Assembly: GCA_900316125.1 (NCBI GenBank)
Contig: ONBO01000002.1
Coordinates: 1-64,000, forward strand
DNA from: an uncultured Bacteroidales bacterium
GTDB lineage: Bacteria > Bacteroidota > Bacteroidia > Bacteroidales > Paludibacteraceae
Length of the DNA stretch: 64,000 bases
Direction of reading: 5' to 3'
Below the pieces are notes generated by a model that had not been told where the DNA came from, did no database searches, and was given only the letters and a program-made list of their open reading frames with translations. Position numbers and translations under genes: made by a program. Positions 27,901-36,209 of the stretch are shown piece by piece (the first letter of the stretch is position 1; every line of letters starts with the position of its first letter).

Positions 27901-30900
27901 GTTGAAGAGCTGCCCTTCTCACGGTTACGCTGCTTCTTAAGATCTGTGAAGAGTGACAGCGGGAAGTCAAACTTATTGTTATCTGGCCATACAGCCTTAC
28001 GGTCTGCCTGATTATTGTTAGAGTAGACGCCTGGAGCTGTAATGTCAAGTGGGATCTCATACTCATAATAGTTGTTATGGTAATCAGAACCCACACGGAT
28101 GAAAATGCTCACATCCTTATCCTCAAGCAACGTTTCATCACGCATAGCCTCTGCGTGCACAAACATCTGCAGACGGCCGTATTGACGCATATCATATCCG
28201 CCAAGTTTCTTATAGACTGCACGAGCATCCTTAGGATAGAGATTACGCACATTGATAGCCATAGACTGCTCATTCTCCTGACGTACCTGCTGCTGGCTTG
28301 GGTCTATAACACGTGTAACACCAGGAGGCAGCACGTAGTTTACAGGCACTTTGGAAGCGTTCTCCTCAATGCTCACTGCGCTAGACTCTATGGAGGCTGA
28401 CGGGTAATAGTAATCTTGGTCAAGTGGCTTGGTGTATGTACGCCATTCACCTTTAACAAGCTCCATGGTTGCAAAACGCAGGTGGGTCTCCTCCTCAAAG
28501 TCTGTAAGGTACAAACGCATGAAACGTATTGACTTGAAGCTCCTCATGCCACCCACTGACTTGTAGGCGTCAGGGTCTCTTAGAGGCACCTTGAACTGAT
28601 ACCACTTAATGGTAGTCTTATTACCGTTTTTGAGTGTAACTGTTGATGTCACTACATCAGCTATGTAGTTCTGACCCACAACCATCTCATCAGGACGGAG
28701 AGGTATCTGATACTCAAAATACTTCTCACTGTCAGTCATGGTATTATCAAGGTTTATATCCTCAACATCGGGGTTATTGGTAGCCGATGTTGTATACTCC
28801 TCACCACCTTGAACCACCGGAGAGTTACCCTCTGTACCATTATAACGCTTGTAACGGTTCAGAATTGAAGTCTCTGCTGCGTCATAGTCTGCACCCCTGA
28901 AATGGTGGAAATTATCACCTGCAGGGTCATTCAGAGGGGAGAACGGATCTTTAAGATTCTTATCAAGAGCGTCAGGGTCAAGTTTGGTCCTATATGAGTC
29001 CATGAACTCCTTATACTTTCCAAACTCCTTCTCCTCTGCAGTGGAAAGACCGTTAAGACCAACATCCTGCACCGCACGCGCGGCTGTGTTTGAATCAAAT
29101 GTGTAGGTTATTGACTGCTTATTTGAAACCTTACCCCACTCAGTATAAGAGACCTGAGATGCCGGTCCGTCACTCGTAAGACCATTCTCGTATGATTTAC
29201 GGCCGTCTTTAAGAATATCCTCTGATATATTTCCTAAGTCTATATAGAGATTACCGCCCTTCATGGTACCGTCATTGTAAACAAACGGATCCATAAGCCA
29301 GAACTCAAGGTATTCTATATTATTAGTTTCAAAGTCTGTAGTCTCCAACTTACGCATAATACCGCCCCACTTTGATTTAGGGTCAATAAGGTTACCCTTG
29401 CTGTCAAAGTTTGGAGCAAATATATTGTAAGGACCACGCTCTACAGGATAGTACGAGAGGTCAAGGGTCTGTATGTAGGAAGACTGTCCGTACACGAGCT
29501 CCTTGTTAGGGAATATCTCCTGCTCCGCAATCTCACGCACAAAGTGGTTTGACAGCTGTTCCTTGTCAGTACGTAAGTGCGCAGGCGTGGCGGCGGTGCT
29601 ACGTGTGAACATATTGTCAATGTAGTACCATGCAAGCAGCGCACGGTTCTTGCCGTACTCTATATTATTACCAAGCAGTGACTCCGTAAACCTTGAAGGG
29701 GTGGATGCCAGTTTCCAGTTAGATGCGTAACGCACATCAAATCCTATTTTGGTGGACTCAAAGTCATCCACGTAGACCTTGCCGTTAGCGCCACGCGCGG
29801 TGCCCGGAATCATGTGAGCAAACTCAGCATTAAAGGCAATGGTTGAAGGCTGCTTCAGGTTAAGTATAGGAATCTTGTTAAATGCGTCTGTTATACTCTG
29901 GAACTGATTACGATATGATGCGTTAAGCCCCCAGATGGTGTTAGCCACAGGGTCATCTCCGTAAGAAGACTTCTCCGTGAGAGGTTTCTCACTAAGGTAC
30001 ATTATGGTACCACCTATATTGAAGTGGTCATTAAAGGCGTAGTTAAGGTGAGTACCTATGAGTGACTTACGCTTCATGTTGAACATTGACTGGCTCTCAA
30101 GCGTAACACTAACAGGTGTGCCCAGTTCAATAATATCCTGATTGAGAATATTAACCACACCCATCATATAGTCTACAGTGTAATCCACATTCTCTGTGAG
30201 GGTACGTCCGCCTGCGGTCACCTTAACAGACCCCTTTGGAATGTTCATGGCGTTCAGCCTAATCTCTGAGCCGGACGATGCGCGGTACTCTCCGCTCATG
30301 TAGAACTTATTCTTTTCAGCCAGCTCCTGCGCCACCACCAAAGTGGAGTCATAAAGTTCCTGGAAACAATACTTCTTAACCAGTTCCGGGTCATTGCCTA
30401 ACTTCTTGGCCAGATAACTACCGAAAGGCTCCAGTGCAGGGAATATGATTTTACCGTTCTGCGGCAGAATTGTGAACCCTTCCACAAAGTCAAACATACC
30501 GTCTCCGTTTGGAGCCACCTGGTTATGAGTGTCCAAATTATCAAGGTTCAGGACTCTGATAAGAGGTGTACGAGCCACAGGTCCTTCATCAAGGTAACGC
30601 AGATCTATACCAGTGGAGTCATTACGGTACATAACGTTCAGTGAGAACTTGTCTCGCTGTACCTGATATGCCCCGAGAGAGTAGATGTTCTTCATCATAA
30701 GTTTCCATGTTGGAAGCTCAGGAGAAGACTCTATAGTCTTTAACATTTTGAGAGCGAGAGGCTTCACATGGTCTGTACCCTTGGAAAGTTCACCCACCGT
30801 GTATACAACACCCTTGTATGTATACTGGAATGCCACAGCAAGCACCTCGTCATTATTAAGTGCGGTTTTCAATGAGATGTAACCCAATGTTTTGTTAAGG

Positions 30901-32219
30901 GTATACTCACTTGACTCCAATTTCCTTGCGCCCTCAAGTTTAGCGTAATCCACACCTGACTCCATTGCAAAACCAGTCAGATAGGAGTCCACGCTGTATA
31001 TGTCAGGCAGACCGCCCACACTGCGCACCACATCATTGAATAGGTTATTGGCGTCATTGTCAGGAGCCGGCTTGCCGGTAGGGTTAAAACCTGGATTGTA
31101 AATATTCTCCTTCTCATTCTCACCCAAATCCACAAACGCCACAATGTTGGTTACGTTATTGAAGTTTACAGAGTTCTTATTTGTAACCCACACCTCAATC
31201 TCACCAATAGTCACCCCCGATGTTATATTAGGCAGCGTAGAGACCCATTCATCATAATGGCTACGGAAAAAGTGAGTAAGGAAGTAGTGGCGGTTCTCAT
31301 CGTATGCATCAGCACGCAGTTCATACTTGGAGGTCTGCGCACCGCTTGTGCTAACAGTCTTACCGTCACTCTCCTGCTGAGAGATAACGGCGTCAATGGT
31401 AAGTTTGCCAAACTGAAGCTGGGTTTTGAAACCAAAGAGGCTTGTATTACCAGTTATAAGGCTACCAGAGAGAGGCATACTCACATTACCAGCCTCCAGA
31501 TTTTTTATTATATCATCCTCCTTACCCTCATACTTCACCTTCACAAGAGACTGGTCATAGTCAAATGTGGCCTCAGTGTTATAGTTAAGTCCGAACTTCA
31601 ACTTGTCACCCACAGAACCGTCAACACTTAACTGAATCTTCTCATCAAAGTCAAATGTAGGCGCAGGCTTTTGAGAGCGCTCACTGAGTGAAGGATCCTT
31701 CAATCTCTTAAAGTTAAGTCCGAAATCCAACTCTGCAGAACCCTGTAGTTTAATCTGAATGCCACCAGGTCCAAACACACGGTCCGCCTTGCCAATGTTG
31801 AACTTCATATCAGTGATGGAGAACTTGTTCTTCTTGGACTTCTCCTCTGCTGTACGGTTCTTATAGTATTCACGCATTGACTGCTGAGCCATATAGTCAG
31901 CATACTCATTGCTCTGCAGATAGAACGGGACATCAAGGTTCTCATCCCCCACACGGGTGTTATAGTAGTAGTTACCTGTGGCAGGATCATAACTTACATC
32001 AGTGCTGATATTCTCAGGCTGCCCAAGGTCAGTAGAACTCTTGGCGTTTAGATCTCCAGGATTCTGAGGATATACTGGAGCCGGGCGATAATGACTTGCG
32101 GAGTCTTGTCTTGCAGCTGCAGCAGGATTGGCCTCCTGGGCGTATGCCGTAAGACCAGCTGTCAGCATTAAAGCCGAAGCAAAGAATATACGTAAGTAAG
32201 TTATGTAAAGTCTCTCCAT
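24951..32219 (-). CDS. sprA: SprA/Sov, giant outer-membrane translocon of the type IX secretion system
   Basis: This 2,422-residue protein begins with a signal peptide (MERLYITYLRIFFASA...GLTAYAQ). Size, order after ruvA, and internal pattern fit SprA (Sov in Porphyromonas), the 36-strand barrel through which T9SS cargo crosses the outer membrane. Landmarks include the N-terminal FSITDMKFNIGKADRVFGPGG and GSAELDFGLNF, repeated barrel strands such as KLKFGLNYNTEATFDYD, and a late domain with NDLNLRADLSLKNTQTIIRK, which is highly conserved in the family. The presence of sprA makes it likely that the large secreted proteins at 1-7813 and 39068-47527 are exported by this route. It lies 8 bp after ruvA and 6 bp before lptG. 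Confidence 0.95.
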   Translation of the reverse strand: MERLYITYLRIFFASALMLTAGLTAYAQEANPAAAARQDSASHYRPAPVYPQNPGDLNAKSSTDLGQPENISTDVSYDPATGNYYYNTRVGDENLDVPFYLQSNEYADYMAQQSMREYYKNRTAEEKSKKNKFSITDMKFNIGKADRVFGPGGIQIKLQGSAELDFGLNFKRLKDPSLSERSQKPAPTFDFDEKIQLSVDGSVGDKLKFGLNYNTEATFDYDQSLVKVKYEGKEDDIIKNLEAGNVSMPLSGSLITGNTSLFGFKTQLQFGKLTIDAVISQQESDGKTVSTSGAQTSKYELRADAYDENRHYFLTHFFRSHYDEWVSTLPNITSGVTIGEIEVWVTNKNSVNFNNVTNIVAFVDLGENEKENIYNPGFNPTGKPAPDNDANNLFNDVVRSVGGLPDIYSVDSYLTGFAMESGVDYAKLEGARKLESSEYTLNKTLGYISLKTALNNDEVLAVAFQYTYKGVVYTVGELSKGTDHVKPLALKMLKTIESSPELPTWKLMMKNIYSLGAYQVQRDKFSLNVMYRNDSTGIDLRYLDEGPVARTPLIRVLNLDNLDTHNQVAPNGDGMFDFVEGFTILPQNGKIIFPALEPFGSYLAKKLGNDPELVKKYCFQELYDSTLVVAQELAEKNKFYMSGEYRASSGSEIRLNAMNIPKGSVKVTAGGRTLTENVDYTVDYMMGVVNILNQDIIELGTPVSVTLESQSMFNMKRKSLIGTHLNYAFNDHFNIGGTIMYLSEKPLTEKSSYGDDPVANTIWGLNASYRNQFQSITDAFNKIPILNLKQPSTIAFNAEFAHMIPGTARGANGKVYVDDFESTKIGFDVRYASNWKLASTPSRFTESLLGNNIEYGKNRALLAWYYIDNMFTRSTAATPAHLRTDKEQLSNHFVREIAEQEIFPNKELVYGQSSYIQTLDLSYYPVERGPYNIFAPNFDSKGNLIDPKSKWGGIMRKLETTDFETNNIEYLEFWLMDPFVYNDGTMKGGNLYIDLGNISEDILKDGRKSYENGLTSDGPASQVSYTEWGKVSNKQSITYTFDSNTAARAVQDVGLNGLSTAEEKEFGKYKEFMDSYRTKLDPDALDKNLKDPFSPLNDPAGDNFHHFRGADYDAAETSILNRYKRYNGTEGNSPVVQGGEEYTTSATNNPDVEDINLDNTMTDSEKYFEYQIPLRPDEMVVGQNYIADVVTSTVTLKNGNKTTIKWYQFKVPLRDPDAYKSVGGMRSFKSIRFMRLYLTDFEEETHLRFATMELVKGEWRTYTKPLDQDYYYPSASIESSAVSIEENASKVPVNYVLPPGVTRVIDPSQQQVRQENEQSMAINVRNLYPKDARAVYKKLGGYDMRQYGRLQMFVHAEAMRDETLLEDKDVSIFIRVGSDYHNNYYEYEIPLDITAPGVYSNNNQADRKAVWPDNNKFDFPLSLFTDLKKQRNREKGSSSTSVTNLTEYASVDPEKPMNRVAVKGNPSLGEVQVIMIGVRNNSRLIQSAEIWVDELLLTNFDQRGGVAALANLDIAIADFITFSAAGRVETIGFGQIEQKISERRQEDYYQYNINAGIDLGKLFPEKANVVFPIKFSYSNEIMNPKYNPLDKDILLRDALRTTEDRAMRDSILRLAQTVHTNKSLSLPNIRVGYTSKKGPRPWDPANITIGGSYSETTSRDPNTVRNYEQYCNVYGQYEFSWNPKPWEPFGKIDKLRNNKNWRWISDFGINYAPKRFAYRTNFTRNYYEQQVRDFNNDYRSLDPTFKKDFLWNNSFDIAWDITKNIRLTLTTNNSSRIKENEGGVNSVLYPDEYQAWKDSVRSSLAHLGSPMNYDQRFTASWAIPFNKINFLNWLSGNMKYDGVYTWAYGNDVIANTANSKGTWGVDGKINFETLYNKSAYAKEVNRKYGGKSQQKKTNRKPRNFSQKVKLVKGEYVTVNHRLNNSRLKVHGTIDGVPVNLKYKVVDNNTIRIKAKQDGEITLNVATDESENVPLDITARVGMMVRNVTFNYTQSDGTVLPGFKPGVAFLGLSSYNGELAPGWDFVFGAQNADMLKRALDKGWLVTNGAVYNAATMAHTESFKATALVEPIGGFRINVAVDRQYVNNREVQFQNDALITSMGGNFSMSYVAIGTAFAAMKRDGALNSELFDKFLAYRSVIQQRLAGKYNPNTPYGLNTDDVLVPAFIAAYGGRGVDGVSLDMIPKFWTFLPNWQVSFDGLTRIPWVKEHFRSINITHAYNCKYQIGSFTADQSYVAVDGDDFGYVKDVMTGGLAPSSRYTIGSVTITEQFSPLIGLDVNLKNSLQLKAEWRKGRSLGLNLASNQIVESWNNEYVVGIGYKFADLSFTIKQKNRDKKVKNDLNLRADLSLKNTQTIIRKIELVQSQSTAGDLVAALKFAADYVFSERINFRLYYDLQIRKPVITTSYPTTTSDVGIAVKILLTR

Positions 32220-32227
32220 TTTGCTAA

Positions 32228-32818
32228 TTACATCATTTTCAGAGCCTGCTTAATAATCTGCTCCACGCTGGCCGCAGGGTTCTCCTCTGTAATTTTCTGA
32301 ACAGCCTTGCGTACCTGAGGAACCGCGAAACCAAGCATCTGCAAGGCTTGGATGGCCTCATCCGCATCAACACTGGCTGCAGCGGTCTGACTCTTGATAT
32401 CTTGCCCGCTAACACTCACAGCACCAACCTTATCCTTCAAGTCCACAATAATGCGCTGTGCAGTTTTAAGCCCTATACCCTTAACTCCTTTTAGGATACG
32501 TTCATTACCAGTTAACACCGCATCACGCAGCTCTGCAGTGCTCACAGATGAGAGTATCATTCTGGCAGTACCTGCACCAACACCAGACACAGAAACAAGA
32601 AGCATAAACATCTGCCTCTCCTCCTTGGTGGCAAAACCATAAAGCGTGTAGGCGTCTTCCCTAATGGCTTCATACACATACAGTTTCACACTCTGCCTGC
32701 CGTTAAGGGCTGAGTATGTGCCGAGTGATATGTTTACCGCAAAACCCACACCTGCAGTCTCCACAACCGCCATGGTAGGGTTTAGCTCTGTTAATGTTCC
32801 TGAAATGTATTCTATCAT
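32228..32818 (-). CDS. ruvA: Holliday junction DNA helicase subunit RuvA
   Basis: This 196-residue protein binds four-way DNA junctions as a tetramer and recruits RuvB for branch migration. The N-terminal OB fold starts MIEYISGTL. Helix-hairpin-helix motifs follow (VSGVGAGTARMIL, VKGIGLKTAQRIIVDL), then a flexible linker and the C-terminal RuvB-binding domain (DADEAIQALQMLGF). The frame is open to 32866, but the promoter -7 box (32848-32855) lies within that extension, so Met at 32818 is the start. It heads an operon with sprA and lptG. Confidence 0.95.
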   Translation of the reverse strand: MIEYISGTLTELNPTMAVVETAGVGFAVNISLGTYSALNGRQSVKLYVYEAIREDAYTLYGFATKEERQMFMLLVSVSGVGAGTARMILSSVSTAELRDAVLTGNERILKGVKGIGLKTAQRIIVDLKDKVGAVSVSGQDIKSQTAAASVDADEAIQALQMLGFAVPQVRKAVQKITEENPAASVEQIIKQALKMM

Positions 32819-32847
32819 ATCTGTAAACGCCAACTGAAATAAGGGTG

Positions 32848-32855
32848 CAAAGTTA
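32848..32855 (-). promoter_or_regulatory. -7 box of the ruvA-sprA-lptG operon
   Basis: TAACTTTG on the minus strand matches TAnnTTTG, with about 25-30 nt of leader before the ruvA ATG. I do not see a clear -33 TTTG at the right distance. Confidence 0.5.
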
Positions 32856-32912
32856 TAAAAAAGCACTAAATAATAACGTTATCACACCTATTATATTGCA
32901 AAAGACGCATAA

Positions 32913-32946
32913 AAAAAGATTGAATGCGACCGCATTCAATCTTTTT
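32913..32946. terminator. Strong bidirectional hairpin terminator
   Basis: A perfect 16-bp inverted repeat (AAAAAGATTGAATGCG / CGCATTCAATCTTTTT) with a 2-base loop has an A run on one side and a T run on the other. It can stop minus-strand transcription from the barrel genes (stop at 32965), insulating the ruvA promoter. Confidence 0.85.
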
Positions 32947-32964
32947 AATCAAAATTTTATGAAA

Positions 32965-33537
32965 TTAGAAAAGGTATCTCACACTGAGACAGAACGCTCC
33001 GGCATAAAGTCCTGACACATAATATCCCACTTTTGTATCTTCATACACAGGACGTACAAACAATGGTGCAAAAACAGGACGCCAGTCAAAAGCCAGCTGC
33101 AGCGGAAACCAGAAATTATATTCCACACCTATACGGCTGGCAACACCCACAAAGCCGGAATCATAACCGTCATTGTAGTACTTGCTCAGCGCATCGCCAC
33201 CCCTAAGGTAACCAGCGCCAAGACCTACGCCTGCATACCAGTTCCACTCGCCCTTGTTTTTCCACTGTCTTATTGGGAATATCCAATCGTATGTAGCTAC
33301 GGCCTCCACACCTACAAGCCATGGTTTTTTACCAGTACTGTAAATCAAAGGATAAACATTAGGCACGCATACGTCATAAACCAGACCTGCGTCTATTGTC
33401 ACCATATTATCAGTTCCAATTCCATGCTGGTATGAAACCTCAGCAGTGGAACCTACACGGCCACCCACAGCCCTTGGCTGGGCAAAAGCACAAACACCAA
33501 GCGCTAAAGCCACAAAAATTATTGATAACCTCTTCAT
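32965..33537 (-). CDS. Small outer-membrane beta-barrel protein (tandem paralogue 3 of 3)
   Basis: This 190-residue protein has a signal peptide ending GVCAFAQ, then PRAVGGRVGSTAEVSYQH, alternating amphipathic strands and a C-terminal SVRYLF with terminal Phe typical of Bam-inserted barrels. It shares the pattern PRAxGxRxG...SYxH...WYxGVGLGAGY...EYNFWFPLQLxxDWRPV with the two genes upstream, so the three arose by tandem duplication. The ATG at 33537 is chosen over an in-frame TTG at 33546. The specific function is unknown. A strong terminator follows. Confidence 0.78.
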   Translation of the reverse strand: MKRLSIIFVALALGVCAFAQPRAVGGRVGSTAEVSYQHGIGTDNMVTIDAGLVYDVCVPNVYPLIYSTGKKPWLVGVEAVATYDWIFPIRQWKNKGEWNWYAGVGLGAGYLRGGDALSKYYNDGYDSGFVGVASRIGVEYNFWFPLQLAFDWRPVFAPLFVRPVYEDTKVGYYVSGLYAGAFCLSVRYLF

Positions 33538-33546
33538 AATTTTCAA

Positions 33547-34110
33547 CTAAAACAAGTATCTTACAGAAAAGCAAAATGCTCCAGAGTAAAGACCTGAAAC
33601 GTAGTATTTTGCACCAGTGCTGTTAAAGATTGGGCCTATTACAGGACGCCAGTCAAATCCCAGCTGGAGTGGGAACCAGAAGTTGTACTCCGCACCTATA
33701 CGACCAGCGACACCTACATATCCAAGATTAGATCCGCCGTATGCGCCGTAAACAATGTATCTGTAATATCCAGCACCAAGACCTACGCCTGCGAACCAAT
33801 CCCAAGAGCCCTTGCCTCTCCAAGACTTAATATTAAAAATCCAGTCATGTGTAGCAACAGCCTCCACACCATATATGGCATCAACCGGACCACCATAATA
33901 GTAGTAGCCGTAACCACCATATCCAGCACGGAAATATGTAGGGAATATGTCATACACAAAACCAAAATCAATAGTGACCATGTTCTTACCCACATAGTGC
34001 TGGTAAGAAGCCTCAACAGCAGAGCCCACACGACCACCAATGGCTCTTGGCTGAGCATACGCACATACGCCAAGTGCAAGAGCTGCAATAAAAAGTACAA
34101 GTTTCTTCAT
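33547..34110 (-). CDS. Small outer-membrane beta-barrel protein (tandem paralogue 2 of 3)
   Basis: This 187-residue protein has a signal peptide ending GVCAYAQ, then PRAIGGRVGSAVEASYQH. A Gly/Tyr-rich loop (GYGGYGYYYYGG) at about 60-75 is not found in the other copies and probably faces outward. The C-terminus is SGAFCFSVRYLF. The stop lies 9 bp before the ATG of the next copy, so they are co-transcribed. It is closest in sequence to the copy at 32965-33537. Function unknown; an 8-strand barrel of the OmpA/porin-like opacity type is plausible. Confidence 0.8.
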   Translation of the reverse strand: MKKLVLFIAALALGVCAYAQPRAIGGRVGSAVEASYQHYVGKNMVTIDFGFVYDIFPTYFRAGYGGYGYYYYGGPVDAIYGVEAVATHDWIFNIKSWRGKGSWDWFAGVGLGAGYYRYIVYGAYGGSNLGYVGVAGRIGAEYNFWFPLQLGFDWRPVIGPIFNSTGAKYYVSGLYSGAFCFSVRYLF

Positions 34111-34122
34111 AACTTTAAAATT

Positions 34123-34209
34123 GACGTGTTGATGAACGAAGTGAATAAAATTGAAAGTTGAAAATTGAAAATTAATTAACTTTCAACTTTCAACTTCCAA
34201 CTTTGAACT
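34123..34209. repeat. Repeat-filled gap between barrel genes
   Basis: The segment begins with GACGTGTTGATGAAC, shared with the murE 3' end, then carries TTGAAAGTTGAAAATTGAAAATT followed by its near-inverse built from ACTTTCAACTTTCAACTTCC. The two halves can pair as a long imperfect hairpin. It lies between the stop of the gene at 34216 and the start of the gene at 34110, and related TCAACT arrays occur at 36182-36209 and 37001-37034. Confidence 0.65.
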
Positions 34210-34215
34210 ATTTAT

Positions 34216-34707
34216 TTAGAATTTATATCTAACGCCAAGACAGATAGCACCTGCGTAAAGACCGCCTAAATTAAATCCAACGCCGCCATCACCATAGAAA
34301 GAAGGACCTATAACAGGACGCCAGTCAACAGAGAGCTGGAGTGGGAACCAGAAGTCATACTCCACACCAATACGACCGGCTGCGCCAACACTCATTCCAA
34401 GAGCAGGAAGAGAAGGCCAGTACCATGCCAGACCAGCACCAACACCCATATACCAGTGCCACTCACCTTTTTTGCTCCAAGGAAATGCAGTGTTGAAAGG
34501 ATCAATCCAGTCATATGTAACGGCTGCCTCAAGACCAGCGTAACCAACAATACCAAAGTCTAAGCTCAACATGTTCTGACCTAGACTGTGCTCGTAAGAC
34601 ACCTCAGTACCAAAACCCTGACGAATACCGATAGCACGTGGCTGTGCGTAAGCAGATGCAATAGCAGCAACTGCAAGAGTAACAAGTAGTAATAGTTTCT
34701 TTTTCAT
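34216..34707 (-). CDS. Small outer-membrane beta-barrel protein (tandem paralogue 1 of 3)
   Basis: This 163-residue protein is the shortest of the three. Its signal peptide is MKKKLLLLVTLAVAAIAS...AYAQ, then PRAIGIRQGFGTEVSYEHSLG. The shared core EYDFWFPLQLSVDWRPVIGP and the C-terminal ICLGVRYKF are present. It is first in its transcription unit, with a -7 box at 34730-34737, and is separated from the second copy by a 105-bp repeat-filled gap. Compared with the other two it lacks an external loop region. No specific role can be named. Confidence 0.8.
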   Translation of the reverse strand: MKKKLLLLVTLAVAAIASAYAQPRAIGIRQGFGTEVSYEHSLGQNMLSLDFGIVGYAGLEAAVTYDWIDPFNTAFPWSKKGEWHWYMGVGAGLAWYWPSLPALGMSVGAAGRIGVEYDFWFPLQLSVDWRPVIGPSFYGDGGVGFNLGGLYAGAICLGVRYKF

Positions 34708-34729
34708 AATGTAAAAATTTTTATCCGCG

Positions 34730-34737
34730 CAAAGTTA
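34730..34737 (-). promoter_or_regulatory. -7 box of the barrel gene cluster
   Basis: TAACTTTG on the minus strand fits TAnnTTTG, with about 20 nt of leader to the ATG at 34707. No clear -33 element is seen. Confidence 0.5.
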
Positions 34738-34847
34738 AGTATTTTTACGCAATGAGTAATGCGACCATGAAAAAAATTAACATTTGAAACACAGTTTTAA
34801 CATTCCACGATGTAAATTTTATGCACATGAATGAAAATTGTAAGATA

Positions 34848-34881
34848 TTTGCAATATTTACGTATAAATTACGTATCTTTG
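34848..34881 (+). promoter_or_regulatory. Promoter of the small lipoprotein gene
   Basis: TTTG (34848-34851), a 22-bp spacer and TATCTTTG (34874-34881). The leader to the ATG at 34914 is about 28 nt and A-rich (AACAAACACAAAAAAG), typical of strongly translated genes in this phylum. Confidence 0.65.
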
Positions 34882-34913
34882 CAGCCAAACTCTAACAAAC
34901 ACAAAAAAGAATT

Positions 34914-35231
34914 ATGAAAAAGATTTTTACTATTATCGCCGTAGCTCTTATGGCATTAGCTCTTTCTTCTTGCAAGAAGGGCGTTTCAGGCATTGATGCC
35001 TCTAAACTTGACAACACAGTAGAAAAATGCTGGCACTGCACATGCAAAGCCACTGCTTATGGTATCACTGCTACATCAGAATCATATGCTTGGGGAACTG
35101 AGAGAGCAGTTGTTTTGACACTGCAGGAGTCAGAGAAGTATTCAAGCGGTCATGCTAAGTGGACATACGAAGCTGCACCAAAGTACAAGGATTACGATAC
35201 TTGCCTCGATGCTAACGCAGCAGTTGAGTAA
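34914..35231 (+). CDS. Small secreted lipoprotein of unknown function
   Basis: This 105-residue protein has a lipoprotein signal peptide with lipobox LALSSC (Cys20), followed by KKG. The mature part has a CWHCTC cluster and one further Cys (DTCLDANA), giving possible disulfides in the periplasm or on the surface, and an aromatic-rich strand pattern. It has its own promoter and a strong terminator, so it is monocistronic and perhaps abundant. I do not recognise the family. Confidence 0.8.
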   Translation: MKKIFTIIAVALMALALSSCKKGVSGIDASKLDNTVEKCWHCTCKATAYGITATSESYAWGTERAVVLTLQESEKYSSGHAKWTYEAAPKYKDYDTCLDANAAVE

Positions 35232-35247
35232 ATCAATCCTTTATTCT

Positions 35248-35279
35248 AAAAAAAGCGGCTGTTTTGCCGCTTTTTTTTT
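35248..35279 (+). terminator. Intrinsic terminator after the lipoprotein gene
   Basis: AAAAAAAGCGGC, loop TGTTTT, GCCGC and nine T's, 16 bp after the stop codon. The T run leads directly into the start region of the endonuclease IV gene. Confidence 0.85.
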
Positions 35280-35290
35280 ATCTTTACCAC

Positions 35291-36172
35291 ATGAAATTCA
35301 TAGGAGCACACGTAAGTGCAGGCGGTGGCGTGGAAAACGCACCGCTTAACGCCCATGCCATAGGAGCCACGGCGTTTGCGCTTTTCACAAAGAACCAGAG
35401 ACAGTGGTTTGCGCCAGAGCTTACGGCGCAGAGTATTGAACTGTTCAAAGCCAGATGCGCTGAGTTTGGCTACACTCCGGCACAGATACTGGCGCATGAC
35501 AGCTATCTTATAAACCTTGGGCATCCTGATAATGAGCAGATTGAAAAATCTCGTGAATCATTCATAGGAGAGATTCGCCGCTGCATGGCGTTAGGGCTTG
35601 ACCGCCTGAACTTCCACCCAGGAAGCCACCTGAAGGAGATATCGGAGGCGGAGTGTATAAAAAGAATCTCAGAATCCATCAATATAGCCCTTGACAAGAC
35701 AGAGGGCGTGACAGCTGTAATAGAGAACACAGCCGGTCAGGGTAGCAATATAGGCTACAGATGGGAGCATATTGCAGAAATAATTGAGGGTGTGGAGGAT
35801 AAGAGCCGCGTGGGCTTCTGCATTGACACATGCCATGCCTTTGCCGCCGGATATGACCTGCGTCCAGGTGCCACACAGCAGGCTGACCTGTTTGCCACAG
35901 CTGCAGGCTATGACGCCATTATGGCTGATGCTGACCGCATTATAGGCCTGAAATATCTACGTGGAATGCACCTCAACGATGCTAAGAAAGGTGTGGGAAG
36001 CCGTGTGGACCGTCATGAAAGCCTGGGGCAGGGAGAAATAGGAATAGAGACTTTCAAAGCCATTATTCAAGACCCGCGCACAGATAATATTCCACTCATT
36101 CTTGAAACACCCAACGAGGAGATTTGGGCGGAAGAAATTCAGACTCTTAAGCAGTTGATAATGGAGAATTGA
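35291..36172 (+). CDS. nfo: Endonuclease IV (AP endonuclease)
   Basis: This 293-residue TIM-barrel enzyme nicks DNA 5' of abasic sites using three zinc ions. The N-terminus is [18 protein letters not shown]. Family motifs are [60 protein letters not shown] and LILETPNE, which carry the His, Glu and Asp metal ligands. The open frame extends to 35264, inside the upstream terminator, so the ATG at 35291 is the start. TATCTTTA just upstream (35279-35286) could be a -7 box, which would leave almost no leader. It is convergent with lptB. Confidence 0.95.
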   Translation: MKFIGAHVSAGGGVENAPLNAHAIGATAFALFTKNQRQWFAPELTAQSIELFKARCAEFGYTPAQILAHDSYLINLGHPDNEQIEKSRESFIGEIRRCMALGLDRLNFHPGSHLKEISEAECIKRISESINIALDKTEGVTAVIENTAGQGSNIGYRWEHIAEIIEGVEDKSRVGFCIDTCHAFAAGYDLRPGATQQADLFATAAGYDAIMADADRIIGLKYLRGMHLNDAKKGVGSRVDRHESLGQGEIGIETFKAIIQDPRTDNIPLILETPNEEIWAEEIQTLKQLIMEN

Positions 36173-36209
36173 GAGTTAACTGTCAACTCTCAACTGTCAA
36201 CTCTCAACT
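36169..36209. repeat. TCAACT repeat / hairpin between nfo and lptB
   Basis: TTGAGAGTT (36169-36177) pairs with AACTCTCAA (36185-36193) as a 9-bp stem, and GTCAACTCTCAACT is repeated in tandem (36182-36195, 36196-36209). The element holds the nfo stop codon at one end and the first two bases of the lptB stop at the other. It may act as a weak two-way terminator, although it lacks a long T run. Confidence 0.6.
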
